From positions 3,906,001 through 3,970,000 of the forward strand of contig JAWPMS010000001.1 in the NCBI GenBank assembly GCA_033344795.1: a stretch of 64,000 nt of DNA, in the 5' to 3' direction. The number at the start of each line of letters is the position of its first letter. Position 1 is the stretch's first letter. Below the pieces are notes generated by a model that made no database searches, was not told where the DNA came from, and worked only from the letters and a program-made list of their open reading frames with translations. Made by a program: the position numbers and the translations under genes. Positions 1 to 9,143 of this stretch are shown piece after piece. The stretch comes from SHLQ01 sp033344795. Lineage in GTDB: Bacteria; Actinomycetota; Acidimicrobiia; Acidimicrobiales; SHLQ01.

Positions 1-1493
1 AGATGGGCGAGATCCTGCGCTCGGTGACCCGCCACATGCAGATCATCCAGCGAGATCGGAATGATGCGCCGATAGTCCTCGACCTCACCAATTGCGACCC
101 GGAGTACTTCTCGCAGCTCGACAGCTGGACTGTGGCGTTCTGGGGTCTTGGCGTCAGCCAGGACGAGAAGGCTCTCTGCGTTGCGACGCATGCGGGTCGC
201 AAGATGATCGACTCGATACATCAGGGCAAGGCGATCGGAATCGCGTTCCTCCGCCTCGAGCGTGTCGATTGCTTCCAACTGACGATCAACCAAAGACTGG
301 TTTCTGCGGGCGAGGTTGACGTAGGTGGTGGCGATGCCGGACTGGAGAGACATCACGCGACCGCCCAGATCACTCGCGCTCTCACGAATCGAGTTGAGCC
401 CTTCGGAGATCTGCCCGAATTCGTCGTCGCCGAAACCTTCGATCGGAGCATCGGACTCGAGCGGCTCGAGCGGCTGTCCTGAGGTGAGCGATTCGGCAAT
501 GCGAGGAAGATCACGATCTGCAATTCGGCGCGCCTGCTCCCGTAGGGAGTCGAGCGGACCGGTGAAGGCCTTTGCGATCACAAGGGCTGCACCAATCGCT
601 GCGAGAAGCCCAACGAGTGCGAGCAATCCAGCAGTTCGCATTGCACCCTGGGCGTCGTTCTGCGTGTTGACGGCCGCACCGCTCGCAGCTTCAACCTCGG
701 AGATTCGAAGCGCAGCGAGTTGGTTGGCGCGTGCATCACTGGCAGCTCGCCAGTCGTTCGCCGAAATCCCTGGGTCATCACCGACGCCGAGCGCAGAGAA
801 CTCGTCAACGAGGCTGGCATAGGAACCTTCGCCAATCGGCAGCGCAAGACCATTGCGAACGCCATACGCCTCGGCGGTATCGTTCGCTGCGCCAAGCGCT
901 GCGGGTAGCTGACCGGGAACTACCTCGGCATGGGCTGACCACATTCCGAGCAATTGCAGCTTCGCAGCCGCGTAGGAGACCGTCGTCATATCCGCCGCTT
1001 GTCGGAGGTCGACGGCGTTGCTCGATGCTCCCTGAGCCAGCCGCCCCTCGAACTCGGCAATCGTGCGAAGAACCACCGAATCAGCCTCGAAGGCATCGAC
1101 GGCTCCGTTTTCGGTCGCGAATCCTGCGGCGAGATCGGCACGGTGTCTGTTGAAGTCGCTGACGACGCTCGAGAGGGCGCCACCGTCCACGCCGCTGAAC
1201 TCACCAACGCCTTCGGTCCAGCGGGTGATTGCCGCATCGGTGTCAGCCCGGACGCCATCGAGGTCAAGACCCTGTATCGCCACGGCGTTCTGGTTTTCGA
1301 TCGCCTCGACGCGGACAGCTTCGAAGAGCTGCCCTGTCAGAGCCGAAACCGTGGTCCGCGCCTGTGTGTCAGTGGCGTCGGATGCATCGCTGAGATCACC
1401 ACGAATTCGAAGCCCAGACAGAACCAGCAGCAGGAGCAGCGGCCCCAGCGCAACAAGCGCAAGCTTCTTTCGAATAGACAGATTGTTGAGCAT
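1..1493 (-). CDS. Sensor histidine kinase, NIT/HAMP type (C-terminus outside window)
   Basis: I translated this from the reverse strand: it starts at an ATG at 1493-1491 and has no stop before the window edge, giving 497 residues. A membrane segment lies at about residues 11-31 (LALVALGPLLLLLVLSG). A helical extracytoplasmic region of about 250 residues follows, resembling nitrate/nitrite-sensing (NIT) domains. A second membrane segment is near 285-305, then a HAMP-like linker. The stretch 'YVNLARRNQSLVDRQL' near residue 390, ending in 'NAESLLVLA', is the dimerisation helix typical of large actinobacterial kinases of this class. The window ends just before the expected ATP-binding N-box. In Actinobacteria such kinases are commonly followed by Roadblock, DUF742 and small GTPase genes; that region lies off the window. 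The NIT assignment is weaker than the kinase call. Confidence 0.8.
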   Translation of the reverse strand, partial: MLNNLSIRKKLALVALGPLLLLLVLSGLRIRGDLSDASDATDTQARTTVSALTGQLFEAVRVEAIENQNAVAIQGLDLDGVRADTDAAITRWTEGVGEFSGVDGGALSSVVSDFNRHRADLAAGFATENGAVDAFEADSVVLRTIAEFEGRLAQGASSNAVDLRQAADMTTVSYAAAKLQLLGMWSAHAEVVPGQLPAALGAANDTAEAYGVRNGLALPIGEGSYASLVDEFSALGVGDDPGISANDWRAASDARANQLAALRISEVEAASGAAVNTQNDAQGAMRTAGLLALVGLLAAIGAALVIAKAFTGPLDSLREQARRIADRDLPRIAESLTSGQPLEPLESDAPIEGFGDDEFGQISEGLNSIRESASDLGGRVMSLQSGIATTYVNLARRNQSLVDRQLEAIDTLEAEERDSDRLALMYRVDHLATRMRRNAESLLVLADAKTPERHSPAVELREVLRVAIGEVEDYRRIIPISLDDLHVAGHRAQDLAH

Positions 1494-1609
1494 GGTTCCC
1501 TCGAGAGACGCCGTTCGTATGAACGTCCTATCGGAACTAGGTGTAGGGAATTGAGAAGATTCCTCACCGTCTCCTGCCCGCTTTAGCAGGCACCCTCACC
1601 CTTGTCTGC

Positions 1610-3091
1610 TCAACGCAAGGGCATGTCCGATGGTGTCACTGGCACGGGCATCGCCGTCGCGCCCATGAGCGCTGCGTCAACAGCAGCTGCGCACGCACGG
1701 CCCTCGGCGATCGCCCACACGATAAGCGACTGCCCTCGACCCATGTCACCGCATACGAAGACGTTGTCGACGTTGGTCGCATATTGCTCGTCACGATCGA
1801 CGTTTCCGCGATCGGTGAGATCCACGCCAAGTCCATCGAGCAACGGCGATCGCTCCGGGCCGACAAATCCCATTGCCAACAACACCATCTGCGCAGGGAA
1901 GGTCTCCTCGCTGCCCTCGATGGGTACAAACGTTGGCCGCCCATCGACGCTCTTGGACTCGACACGCACGGTGGACAACGCCGAGACGTTGCCGGCGTCG
2001 TCCGTTTGAAATTCGACGGTGTTGATCGCGTACTCGCGAACATCGCGCCCTTCGATCTCTATCGCCTCCAAATGCGCCGACGGAGTACGAAGGACCAGCG
2101 GCCACGCAGGCCACGGGTTGCTTTCAGACCGTTGCTCCGGAGGCTCTGGCATGATCTCGAACTGTCGAACCGACGATGCGCCGTGCCGCAGCACCGTTCC
2201 AAGACAATCCGCACCGGTATCGCCTCCGCCGATGATGATCACATCCAGGCCCTCGGCTGACGTCGGATGGGCGTCCAGATCACCCATCTGGACCGCATTG
2301 GACGGCGGCAGGAATTCCATCGCTTGCAGAATGTTGCCCGCGTCTCGACCGGGAATCGGAAGGTCTCGCCATTGGGTGGCGCCAGCGGCCAACACCACGG
2401 CGTCGAATTGATCGTCGAGCTGCGCCGCGGTGATGTCCACGCCGACGTTGACCCCGGTGCGAAAGACGGTGCCTTCCGCTTCCATCTGCTCGAGACGGCG
2501 GTCGATGAACTTCTTTTCCATCTTGAACTCGGGGATGCCGTAACGGAGCAGCCCGCCGACGCGATCGGCGCGCTCGAAAACGGTGACCTCGTGGCCAGCA
2601 CGGGTCAACTGCTGTGCAGCTGCCAATCCCGCCGGACCCGAACCCACGACGGCGACTCGCTTGCCCGTGAGCGTCTCCGGTGGCAGCGGTCGCACCCACC
2701 CTTCGGCGAATCCACGTTCGATGATCTCGATCTCGACCTGTTTGATCGTGACCGGGGGTTCGTGGATGCCGAGCACGCACGAACCCTCGCACGGCGCCGG
2801 GCACAGCCGGCCCGTGAACTCTGGGAAGTTATTCGTCGCATGAAGGCGTTCGAGAGCGGCCTCCCAATCATCTCGGTAGACGAGGTCGTTCCAGTCGGGG
2901 ATCAGATTGCCGAGCGGACAACCGCTGTTGCAGAACGGCACGCCGCAGTCCATGCATCGAGAAGCTTGAACCTTCAGTTCGTCTCCGTCGAACGGCTCAT
3001 AGACCTCATTCCAATCGAGAATCCTCACCGGCACCGGCCGCATCGTTGGTGTTGCACGGTCGTGTTTCATGAATCCGTAGGGATCACCCAT
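1610..3091 (-). CDS. gltD: Glutamate synthase small subunit (NADPH)
   Basis: A 493-residue protein, the usual size for GltD. It supplies electrons from NADPH through FAD and Fe-S centres to GltB for glutamate synthesis from glutamine and 2-oxoglutarate. The N-terminal cysteine clusters are visible ('CMDCGVPFCNSGCPLG', 'CPAPCEGSCVLG'). An FAD-binding GxGxxG follows ('VAVVGSGPAGLAAAQQL'), then a second dinucleotide site ('VIIIGGGDTGADCLG'). The frame is open further upstream, but the ATG at 3091 gives the conserved N-terminus MGDPYGFMKHDR. It overlaps the gltB stop by 8 bases, indicating translational coupling in a gltB-gltD operon. Confidence 0.96.
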   Translation of the reverse strand: MGDPYGFMKHDRATPTMRPVPVRILDWNEVYEPFDGDELKVQASRCMDCGVPFCNSGCPLGNLIPDWNDLVYRDDWEAALERLHATNNFPEFTGRLCPAPCEGSCVLGIHEPPVTIKQVEIEIIERGFAEGWVRPLPPETLTGKRVAVVGSGPAGLAAAQQLTRAGHEVTVFERADRVGGLLRYGIPEFKMEKKFIDRRLEQMEAEGTVFRTGVNVGVDITAAQLDDQFDAVVLAAGATQWRDLPIPGRDAGNILQAMEFLPPSNAVQMGDLDAHPTSAEGLDVIIIGGGDTGADCLGTVLRHGASSVRQFEIMPEPPEQRSESNPWPAWPLVLRTPSAHLEAIEIEGRDVREYAINTVEFQTDDAGNVSALSTVRVESKSVDGRPTFVPIEGSEETFPAQMVLLAMGFVGPERSPLLDGLGVDLTDRGNVDRDEQYATNVDNVFVCGDMGRGQSLIVWAIAEGRACAAAVDAALMGATAMPVPVTPSDMPLR

Positions 3092-6000
3092 GTCTTGCAC
3101 CTCGCTCCTTGGCGGATGCCATGATGGCCTCCATCTCGTCCGTACCTGCTTCTCGGGCGCTCGCTGCGGCTTCCAGAACACGCTTGAAGTCGCGGGGCAT
3201 GACTTTGACGAACTGCGTCCTTGCGTTGTCCCAGTCGGCCAGCAGGCGAATACCAACATCGGAGCCGGTCTCGACCACATGTTTGTCGATCAGGGCCTGC
3301 AGTGATTCCTCATCGTCGGCGCTGAGCGGATCGAGATCGACCATCTCGCGATTGACCAACGCGGGGAACGTCCCATCTGCGTCGTGCACATATGCCACTC
3401 CGCCAGACATTCCGGCGGCAAAGTTCCGGCCGGTCTTGCCCAGGATCGCAACGACGCCACCCGTCATGTACTCGCAGCCATGGTCGCCGACGCCCTCGGC
3501 CACCGCTGACGCTCCAGAGTTCCGGACGCAGAAGCGCTCTCCGACCTTTCCTCGGAGAAAGATCTCGCCGGAGGTTGCTCCGTAGGCAATCACATTGCCA
3601 GCGATGACATTGTCCTCGGCAACACATGCCAGATCGTCTGGCGGTCGCACCACGATGCGGCCACCCGAAAGGCCCTTGCCAACGAAGTCGTTCGCATCTC
3701 CGGTCAGACGCAACGTGATGCCCCTCGGCACGAATGCTCCCAAGCTGTTGCCTGCCGAACCCGTCGCGTTGATGATGATCGAGTCTTCTGGCAGGCCGTC
3801 GGGACCGTGCTTCTTCGTCAGGTGGTATCCGAGCTGGGTACCCACGCTGCGATGAACGTTGCGTATGTCGGTCGTGATGTTGATGGTCGTACCGCCGTCG
3901 ATGGCGGGACCGGCTACTTGGAGAAGTTGCGCGTCGAGCGCCTCATCGAGGCGATGATCCTGACCTCCCGTATTGCGTCGCTCCTCACCTTCGAGCAGCG
4001 GCGGGACGTACAGAATCGGGGTCAGGTCGAGCCCATCGGCCTTCCAATGGTCGATCGCCTTGGACAGGTCGAGCGATTCGACTTGGCCGATGGCCTCATC
4101 GAGAGAGCGGAAACCGAGATCGGCAAGCAACTCGCGAACCTCTTCGGCGATGTACTCGAAGAAGTTCACCACAAAGTCCGGCGAACCCGAGAACTTCTTC
4201 CGCAACTCTGGATCCTGTGTCGCCACCCCAACAGGGCAGGTGTTGAGGTGACAGACGCGCATCATCACGCAGCCCATGACGACCAGTGGCGCGGTCGCGA
4301 ATCCGTACTCATCGGCGCCGAGCAGCGCTGCGATCATCACGTCTCGGCCGGTCTTCAGCTGGCCATCAACTTGCACGACGATGCGATCCCGGAGTCCGTT
4401 CATGAGCAGCGTCTGCTGTGTTTCGGCCAAGCCGAGTTCCCACGGTGCTCCCGCGTGTTTCACCGACGTCAAAGGCGAGGCACCCGTGCCGCCATCGTGA
4501 CCAGAGATCAAGACGACGTCGGCATGTGCTTTCGATACCCCTGCGGCAACCGTTCCGACGCCGAGCTCGCTGACGAGCTTGACGTGGACTCGGGCCTGAG
4601 GGTTCGCGCTTTTCAAGTCGTAGATCAGCTGTGCGAGATCCTCGATCGAGTAGATGTCATGGTGTGGCGGCGGGCTGATGAGTCCGACACCGGGTGTGCT
4701 CTTTCGTGTTTTCGCGATCCATGGATACACCTTGTGACCGGGGAGCTGACCGCCCTCGCCAGGCTTTGCTCCCTGGGCCATCTTGATCTGCAGGTCGTCT
4801 GCGTTGACGAGATAGTTCGACGTGACGCCGAAACGCCCCGAGGCCACCTGCTTGATCGCGGAACGTTTCGAATCGCCGTCGTCCATGGTCTCGAAACGTT
4901 CGTCGTCCTCCCCACCCTCGCCGGTGTTCGACTTCGCGCCGATGCGATTCATGGCGATCGCCAGCGTCTCATGCGCTTCGGCAGAGATCGATCCGTACGA
5001 CATGGCGCCGGTCGAGAACCTTGCCACGATGTTGCTGATGGGCTCGACCTCTTCGAGCGGAACCGGAGGGCGGTCCCCTCGGTCGAACGTGAACAGTCCG
5101 CGGAGTGTCGAGAGGTTTCGAGCGTGGTCGTCGACGGAGGCCGTGTACTCCCGGAAGACGTCATAACGGCCCGAGCGAGTGGCGTGCTGCAATTTGAACA
5201 CGGTGTCGGGATTGAAGAGATGGAATTCTCCCTCTCTCCTCCACTGATACTCGCCGCCCACCTCGAGCGAACGGTGTGCCCGGTGGTTCGCGTTCTTCGG
5301 GAACGCCCGAGCGTGTCGGTCGATGATCTCGGCAGCGATCTGATCGACCCCAATGCCGCTGAGCCGGCTCGGCGCGCCTCCAAAGAACTCATCCATCACG
5401 GTGACATCGAGTCCGATCGTCTCGAAGATTTGCGCCCCCGTATACGACGCAACCGTCGAGATTCCCATCTTCGACATGACCTTCAGCAAGCCCTTGTCGA
5501 ACGCCTTGATGTAGTTCTCCTGCGCTTGTTCGACGGAGACATCGACGCCGAACGCCTCGTCCTGCGCGAGCTGGGCGACGGTTTCGAGCGCAACGTACGG
5601 ATACACGGCTCGCGCGCCGAACCCGAGAAGCGTTGCCACATGATGCACCTCTCGCGCTTCGCCCGTCTCGACGACGATGTCCGTCGCCGACCGAGTGCCG
5701 CTTCGAACGAGATGGTGATGTATTGCCGAGGTCGCAAGCAGCGGCGGAATCGGCGCGAGACTTGGCGAGACCGAACGATCGCTCAGGATCAACACCGTTG
5801 CTCCATCGCGGACCGCATCATCTGCTGCCTTGCGCAACGCATCGACAGCGGTCAGGAGCCCATCGCCTGATGAGGTGGCCGGGAAGACGATGTCGAGCAC
5901 GACACTCTTCATTCCAGACGCGGGGTCCGGCGAGGGAAGCAGCCGAGAGAATTCGGTGGCCGTGAGCACCGGGTGAGTGAGCCTGATCTGGCGCACGAGG

Positions 6001-7700
6001 TCTTCACCGGGCTGCAAGAGGTTGCCTCTCGGTCCGAGCGTCGTTCCCACTGCCGTCACGAGTTCCTCGCGAATCGCGTCGAGTGGTGGGTTGGTCACCT
6101 GCGCGAAGAGTTGCTGGAAGTAGTCCGGCAGAAGGCGGGACCTTTCGGACAGGACGGCGATCGGCGTGTCGGTACCCATCGACCCCAGCGCTTCCTTCCC
6201 GGTGGCCAGCATCGGAGCCAGGAGGAGCTTCAGGTCTTCGTGGGTGTACCCGAAGATCAGCTGCTGTGTTTCGAGCGTGCCTTCGATCGGCCGGTTGTCC
6301 TGCTGCACGGGCAATTCTGAAAGTGATGTGATGCAGCGGTCGGTGAGCTCGCGGTAGGGACGTTTGGACGAGACCTCAGCCTTGATCTCGTCATCTCGCA
6401 GAATTCGACCCTTCTCGGTATCGATGAAGAATATTCGACCCGGTTCGAGCCGGCCCTTCTCGATGATGGTCGATGGATCGATATCGACGACGCCTACCTC
6501 CGAGGCCATCACGACCAAGTTGTCGCTGGTGACCCAATAACGCGATGGCCGAAGCCCGTTTCGATCCAGGACGGCACCCACGACTGTTCCGTCGGTGAAG
6601 GACACCGATGCCGGTCCGTCCCATGGCTCCATCAGCGTGGAGTAGTACTCATAGAACGCGTGGCGGTCGGCTTCCATGGACGCGTGGTTCTCCCACGGCT
6701 CTGGGATCATCATGAGGATTGCCTCAGGAAGGCTGTACCCCGAAAGGGTCAGCAGCTCGAGGCATTCATCGAAACCAGCCGTGTCAGATGCACCCGGGGT
6801 GCAGATCGGGAAGGCTCGCTCTAGGCGATCACCGAACAACTCTGAGGACAACATCGACTGACGTGCCTTCATCCAGTTGCGATTGCCGCGGATCGTGTTG
6901 ATCTCGCCGTTGTGAGCGACCAACCGGTACGGATGCGCGAGAGGCCACGAGGGAAAGGTGTTCGTGCTGAAGCGCGAGTGCACGAGGGCGATTGCCGACT
7001 CGAATCGTTCATCTCGGAGATCGGTGTAGAACGACCCGAGTTGCGGCGTCGTCAGCATTCCCTTGTACACGATGGTGCGTGCGGAGAGCGACGGGAAGTA
7101 CACGCCGTCATGCATGGAGGACGCCCCGCCCATGGCCTCGTTGATCTCATCCTCGCCCGCTTCGAGGTGGATCTCATGCTCGAATCTTTTCCGAGCGATG
7201 TACAGGATGCGGTCCAGTTCGATCGGCGTGAGATCTTGCCGTTCGTGCGTGAAGAAGGGCTGGCTGAATGCTGGCATCGTGACCCGAGCGCCGGCGCCAA
7301 TTCCCTCCGGCTCAACCGGGACATCTCTCCATCCGAGGAGGATGAGGCCTTCGTCGACGGCGATCCGCTCGATTTCTGCCCGAGCGGCCTCGGCGACCTG
7401 GGGTGCCTGCGGGAGGAACGCAATTCCCGTGGCGTACAACCCCGCGGCTGGCAGTTCGAAGTCAACCGAAGCCCGTAGAAACGCATCGGGGACTTGGGTG
7501 AGAATTCCCGAACCGTCACCGACCGCAGGGTCAGCTCCGGCGGCGCCACGATGCTCGAGCGCGCACAACGCTCCGAGTCCCAATTCGACAATGCGGTGGC
7601 TTGGGCGACCGAGCATGTCGCACACGAAGTTGAGCCCGCAGGAGTCATGTTCATTGGCGGGGTCGTAAAGACCCTGCCGCGGCGGCAGTGCGTTTGTCAT
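3084..7700 (-). CDS. gltB: Glutamate synthase large subunit
   Basis: A 1538-residue protein of normal GltB length. Domains in order: class II glutamine amidotransferase, central domain, FMN-binding synthase domain, and C-terminal beta-helix (GXGXG) domain. 'NEHDSCGLNFV' places the catalytic Cys at residue 21, implying a 20-residue propeptide removed to expose it, as in other GltB proteins. The 3Fe-4S ligands are seen in 'CVMMRVCHLNTCPVG'. The synthase-domain glycine-rich stretch 'LISGHDGGTGASPL' is intact. Two ATGs, at 7706 and 7700, are possible. The second is preferred because GAGG stands 6 bases upstream of it. It is the first gene of the gltBD operon and is divergent from the M18 peptidase. 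Confidence 0.97.
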   Translation of the reverse strand: MTNALPPRQGLYDPANEHDSCGLNFVCDMLGRPSHRIVELGLGALCALEHRGAAGADPAVGDGSGILTQVPDAFLRASVDFELPAAGLYATGIAFLPQAPQVAEAARAEIERIAVDEGLILLGWRDVPVEPEGIGAGARVTMPAFSQPFFTHERQDLTPIELDRILYIARKRFEHEIHLEAGEDEINEAMGGASSMHDGVYFPSLSARTIVYKGMLTTPQLGSFYTDLRDERFESAIALVHSRFSTNTFPSWPLAHPYRLVAHNGEINTIRGNRNWMKARQSMLSSELFGDRLERAFPICTPGASDTAGFDECLELLTLSGYSLPEAILMMIPEPWENHASMEADRHAFYEYYSTLMEPWDGPASVSFTDGTVVGAVLDRNGLRPSRYWVTSDNLVVMASEVGVVDIDPSTIIEKGRLEPGRIFFIDTEKGRILRDDEIKAEVSSKRPYRELTDRCITSLSELPVQQDNRPIEGTLETQQLIFGYTHEDLKLLLAPMLATGKEALGSMGTDTPIAVLSERSRLLPDYFQQLFAQVTNPPLDAIREELVTAVGTTLGPRGNLLQPGEDLVRQIRLTHPVLTATEFSRLLPSPDPASGMKSVVLDIVFPATSSGDGLLTAVDALRKAADDAVRDGATVLILSDRSVSPSLAPIPPLLATSAIHHHLVRSGTRSATDIVVETGEAREVHHVATLLGFGARAVYPYVALETVAQLAQDEAFGVDVSVEQAQENYIKAFDKGLLKVMSKMGISTVASYTGAQIFETIGLDVTVMDEFFGGAPSRLSGIGVDQIAAEIIDRHARAFPKNANHRAHRSLEVGGEYQWRREGEFHLFNPDTVFKLQHATRSGRYDVFREYTASVDDHARNLSTLRGLFTFDRGDRPPVPLEEVEPISNIVARFSTGAMSYGSISAEAHETLAIAMNRIGAKSNTGEGGEDDERFETMDDGDSKRSAIKQVASGRFGVTSNYLVNADDLQIKMAQGAKPGEGGQLPGHKVYPWIAKTRKSTPGVGLISPPPHHDIYSIEDLAQLIYDLKSANPQARVHVKLVSELGVGTVAAGVSKAHADVVLISGHDGGTGASPLTSVKHAGAPWELGLAETQQTLLMNGLRDRIVVQVDGQLKTGRDVMIAALLGADEYGFATAPLVVMGCVMMRVCHLNTCPVGVATQDPELRKKFSGSPDFVVNFFEYIAEEVRELLADLGFRSLDEAIGQVESLDLSKAIDHWKADGLDLTPILYVPPLLEGEERRNTGGQDHRLDEALDAQLLQVAGPAIDGGTTINITTDIRNVHRSVGTQLGYHLTKKHGPDGLPEDSIIINATGSAGNSLGAFVPRGITLRLTGDANDFVGKGLSGGRIVVRPPDDLACVAEDNVIAGNVIAYGATSGEIFLRGKVGERFCVRNSGASAVAEGVGDHGCEYMTGGVVAILGKTGRNFAAGMSGGVAYVHDADGTFPALVNREMVDLDPLSADDEESLQALIDKHVVETGSDVGIRLLADWDNARTQFVKVMPRDFKRVLEAAASAREAGTDEMEAIMASAKERGARHG

Positions 7701-7822
7701 CGTCATCCTCGTCTTGCGTGGGTGTTGGCACGCTGGGACGACGTTGGCCCGGGCCTGAATCTTCGACGCTATCCGACGCAACGTGGTCGCACCAACACCC
7801 AACCGCCAGCCACAATGGTCAC

Positions 7823-9121
7823 ATGTCTCAATCCTCCGCCTCTTCAGTGCACCCTCATGTCGCTCACGCTCAGTCGCTCGGGCGGTTCATCGACCGCTCT
7901 CCGTCGCCATTTCACGTCGTCGAATCGGCGAGGCAAATGCTCCTGGACGCCAACTTCACTGAGATCGACACAAACCAGAGCGTCGCACTTGAATCAGGCC
8001 CTCGTTTCGTCGTCCGCGATGGCTCGCTTGTTGCATGGATCGTTCCTGAATCCGCCTCCCCGACGACGCCCTTTCGAATCGCGGGAGCCCACACCGACAG
8101 CCCGAACCTTCGGCTGAAGCCCGAACCAAACGCTGATGCGGTCGGGTATCGCCGTCTCGGTGTCGAGGTGTATGGCGGGGTGCTCTTGAACTCGTGGCTC
8201 GATCGTGACCTTGGTCTGTCCGGGCGAGTTGCCGTCCGAACCGCGACCGGCACGGCGACCGCGCTCGTCTTCGTGGACCGGCCGGTCTTTCGAATCCCGC
8301 AGCTGGCGATTCATCTTGATCGAGACATCAGCGAACGGGGCCTCTCGCTCAACAAACAACAGCACCTTTCCCCGATCTACGGCCTGTCGGGAGGCGAGCT
8401 CGATGTATGGGATCTCATCGCCGAATCAGCGGAGGTCTCTCGCGATGACATCGTTGGAGCCGAATTGATGCTTCACGACACCATGCAGTCGCAGCTGCTC
8501 GGCGCTGACCACGACTTCATCAGCGCTCCCCGACTCGACAACCAACTCTCGTGTCATGCAGCAATCACCGCCCTCGCCGGAACGACGCCCTCCGAGACCA
8601 TTCCAATGGTCACGTTGTTCGATCATGAGGAGGTCGGCTCGGTCAGTGCAACGGGCGCCGCAACATCACAGATGCCTCGGTTGCTCGACGAGATTTCGTC
8701 AGCGTTGGGAGCGACCGACGCGGATCGACGAATCGCAAGAGAGAACTCGTTGTTCATCTCGGCCGACAATGCTCACGCGACACACCCCAACTATCCCGAG
8801 CGACATGATCCAGGCCATCAGATCTCCATGAACGCCGGTCCGGTTCTGAAGCACAATGCAAACCAGCGCTACACGACCGACGCCGTGTCAGCGGGACTGT
8901 TTCATCTCGCAGCAGAACATGCAGGAGTATCTACCCAGGCGTTCGTGAGCAGAAGTGACATGCCCTGTGGGTCGACGATCGGGCCGACCGTCTCGGCATT
9001 GCTTGGCATGCGAGCTCTCGATGTGGGCTGCGCACAGCTGGCGATGCATTCATGTCGCGAGGTCGCTGGATCGAACGATCCCTGGGACATGACACTGCTC
9101 CTCGCAGAGCTCCTGCACTGA
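7823..9121 (+). CDS. apeB: M18 family aminopeptidase (aspartyl aminopeptidase type)
   Basis: A 432-residue cytosolic zinc aminopeptidase that removes N-terminal acidic or neutral residues. Metal-binding and catalytic motifs of family M18 are present: 'HTDSPNLRLKP' near residue 85, 'DHEEVGSVSATGA' near 270, and 'HATHPNYPERHDP' near 317. The C-terminus 'MHSCREVAGSNDPWDM' is also family-typical. The frame is open upstream to 7688, but the ATG at 7823 gives a family-length protein and leaves room for a divergent promoter region shared with gltB. It converges on the trkH gene with a 22-base gap. The symbol follows the bacterial M18 convention; substrate preference is not readable from sequence. 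Confidence 0.93.
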   Translation: MSQSSASSVHPHVAHAQSLGRFIDRSPSPFHVVESARQMLLDANFTEIDTNQSVALESGPRFVVRDGSLVAWIVPESASPTTPFRIAGAHTDSPNLRLKPEPNADAVGYRRLGVEVYGGVLLNSWLDRDLGLSGRVAVRTATGTATALVFVDRPVFRIPQLAIHLDRDISERGLSLNKQQHLSPIYGLSGGELDVWDLIAESAEVSRDDIVGAELMLHDTMQSQLLGADHDFISAPRLDNQLSCHAAITALAGTTPSETIPMVTLFDHEEVGSVSATGAATSQMPRLLDEISSALGATDADRRIARENSLFISADNAHATHPNYPERHDPGHQISMNAGPVLKHNANQRYTTDAVSAGLFHLAAEHAGVSTQAFVSRSDMPCGSTIGPTVSALLGMRALDVGCAQLAMHSCREVAGSNDPWDMTLLLAELLH

Positions 9122-9143
9122 CCGCTCGTTCGGTGCTGTGCGT

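Noticed and set aside
3807..5870. A 687-codon open frame on the plus strand, antisense to gltB
   Set aside because: It mirrors the codon pattern of gltB, has no family motif, and gltB is certain here. Long antisense frames are common at this GC content.
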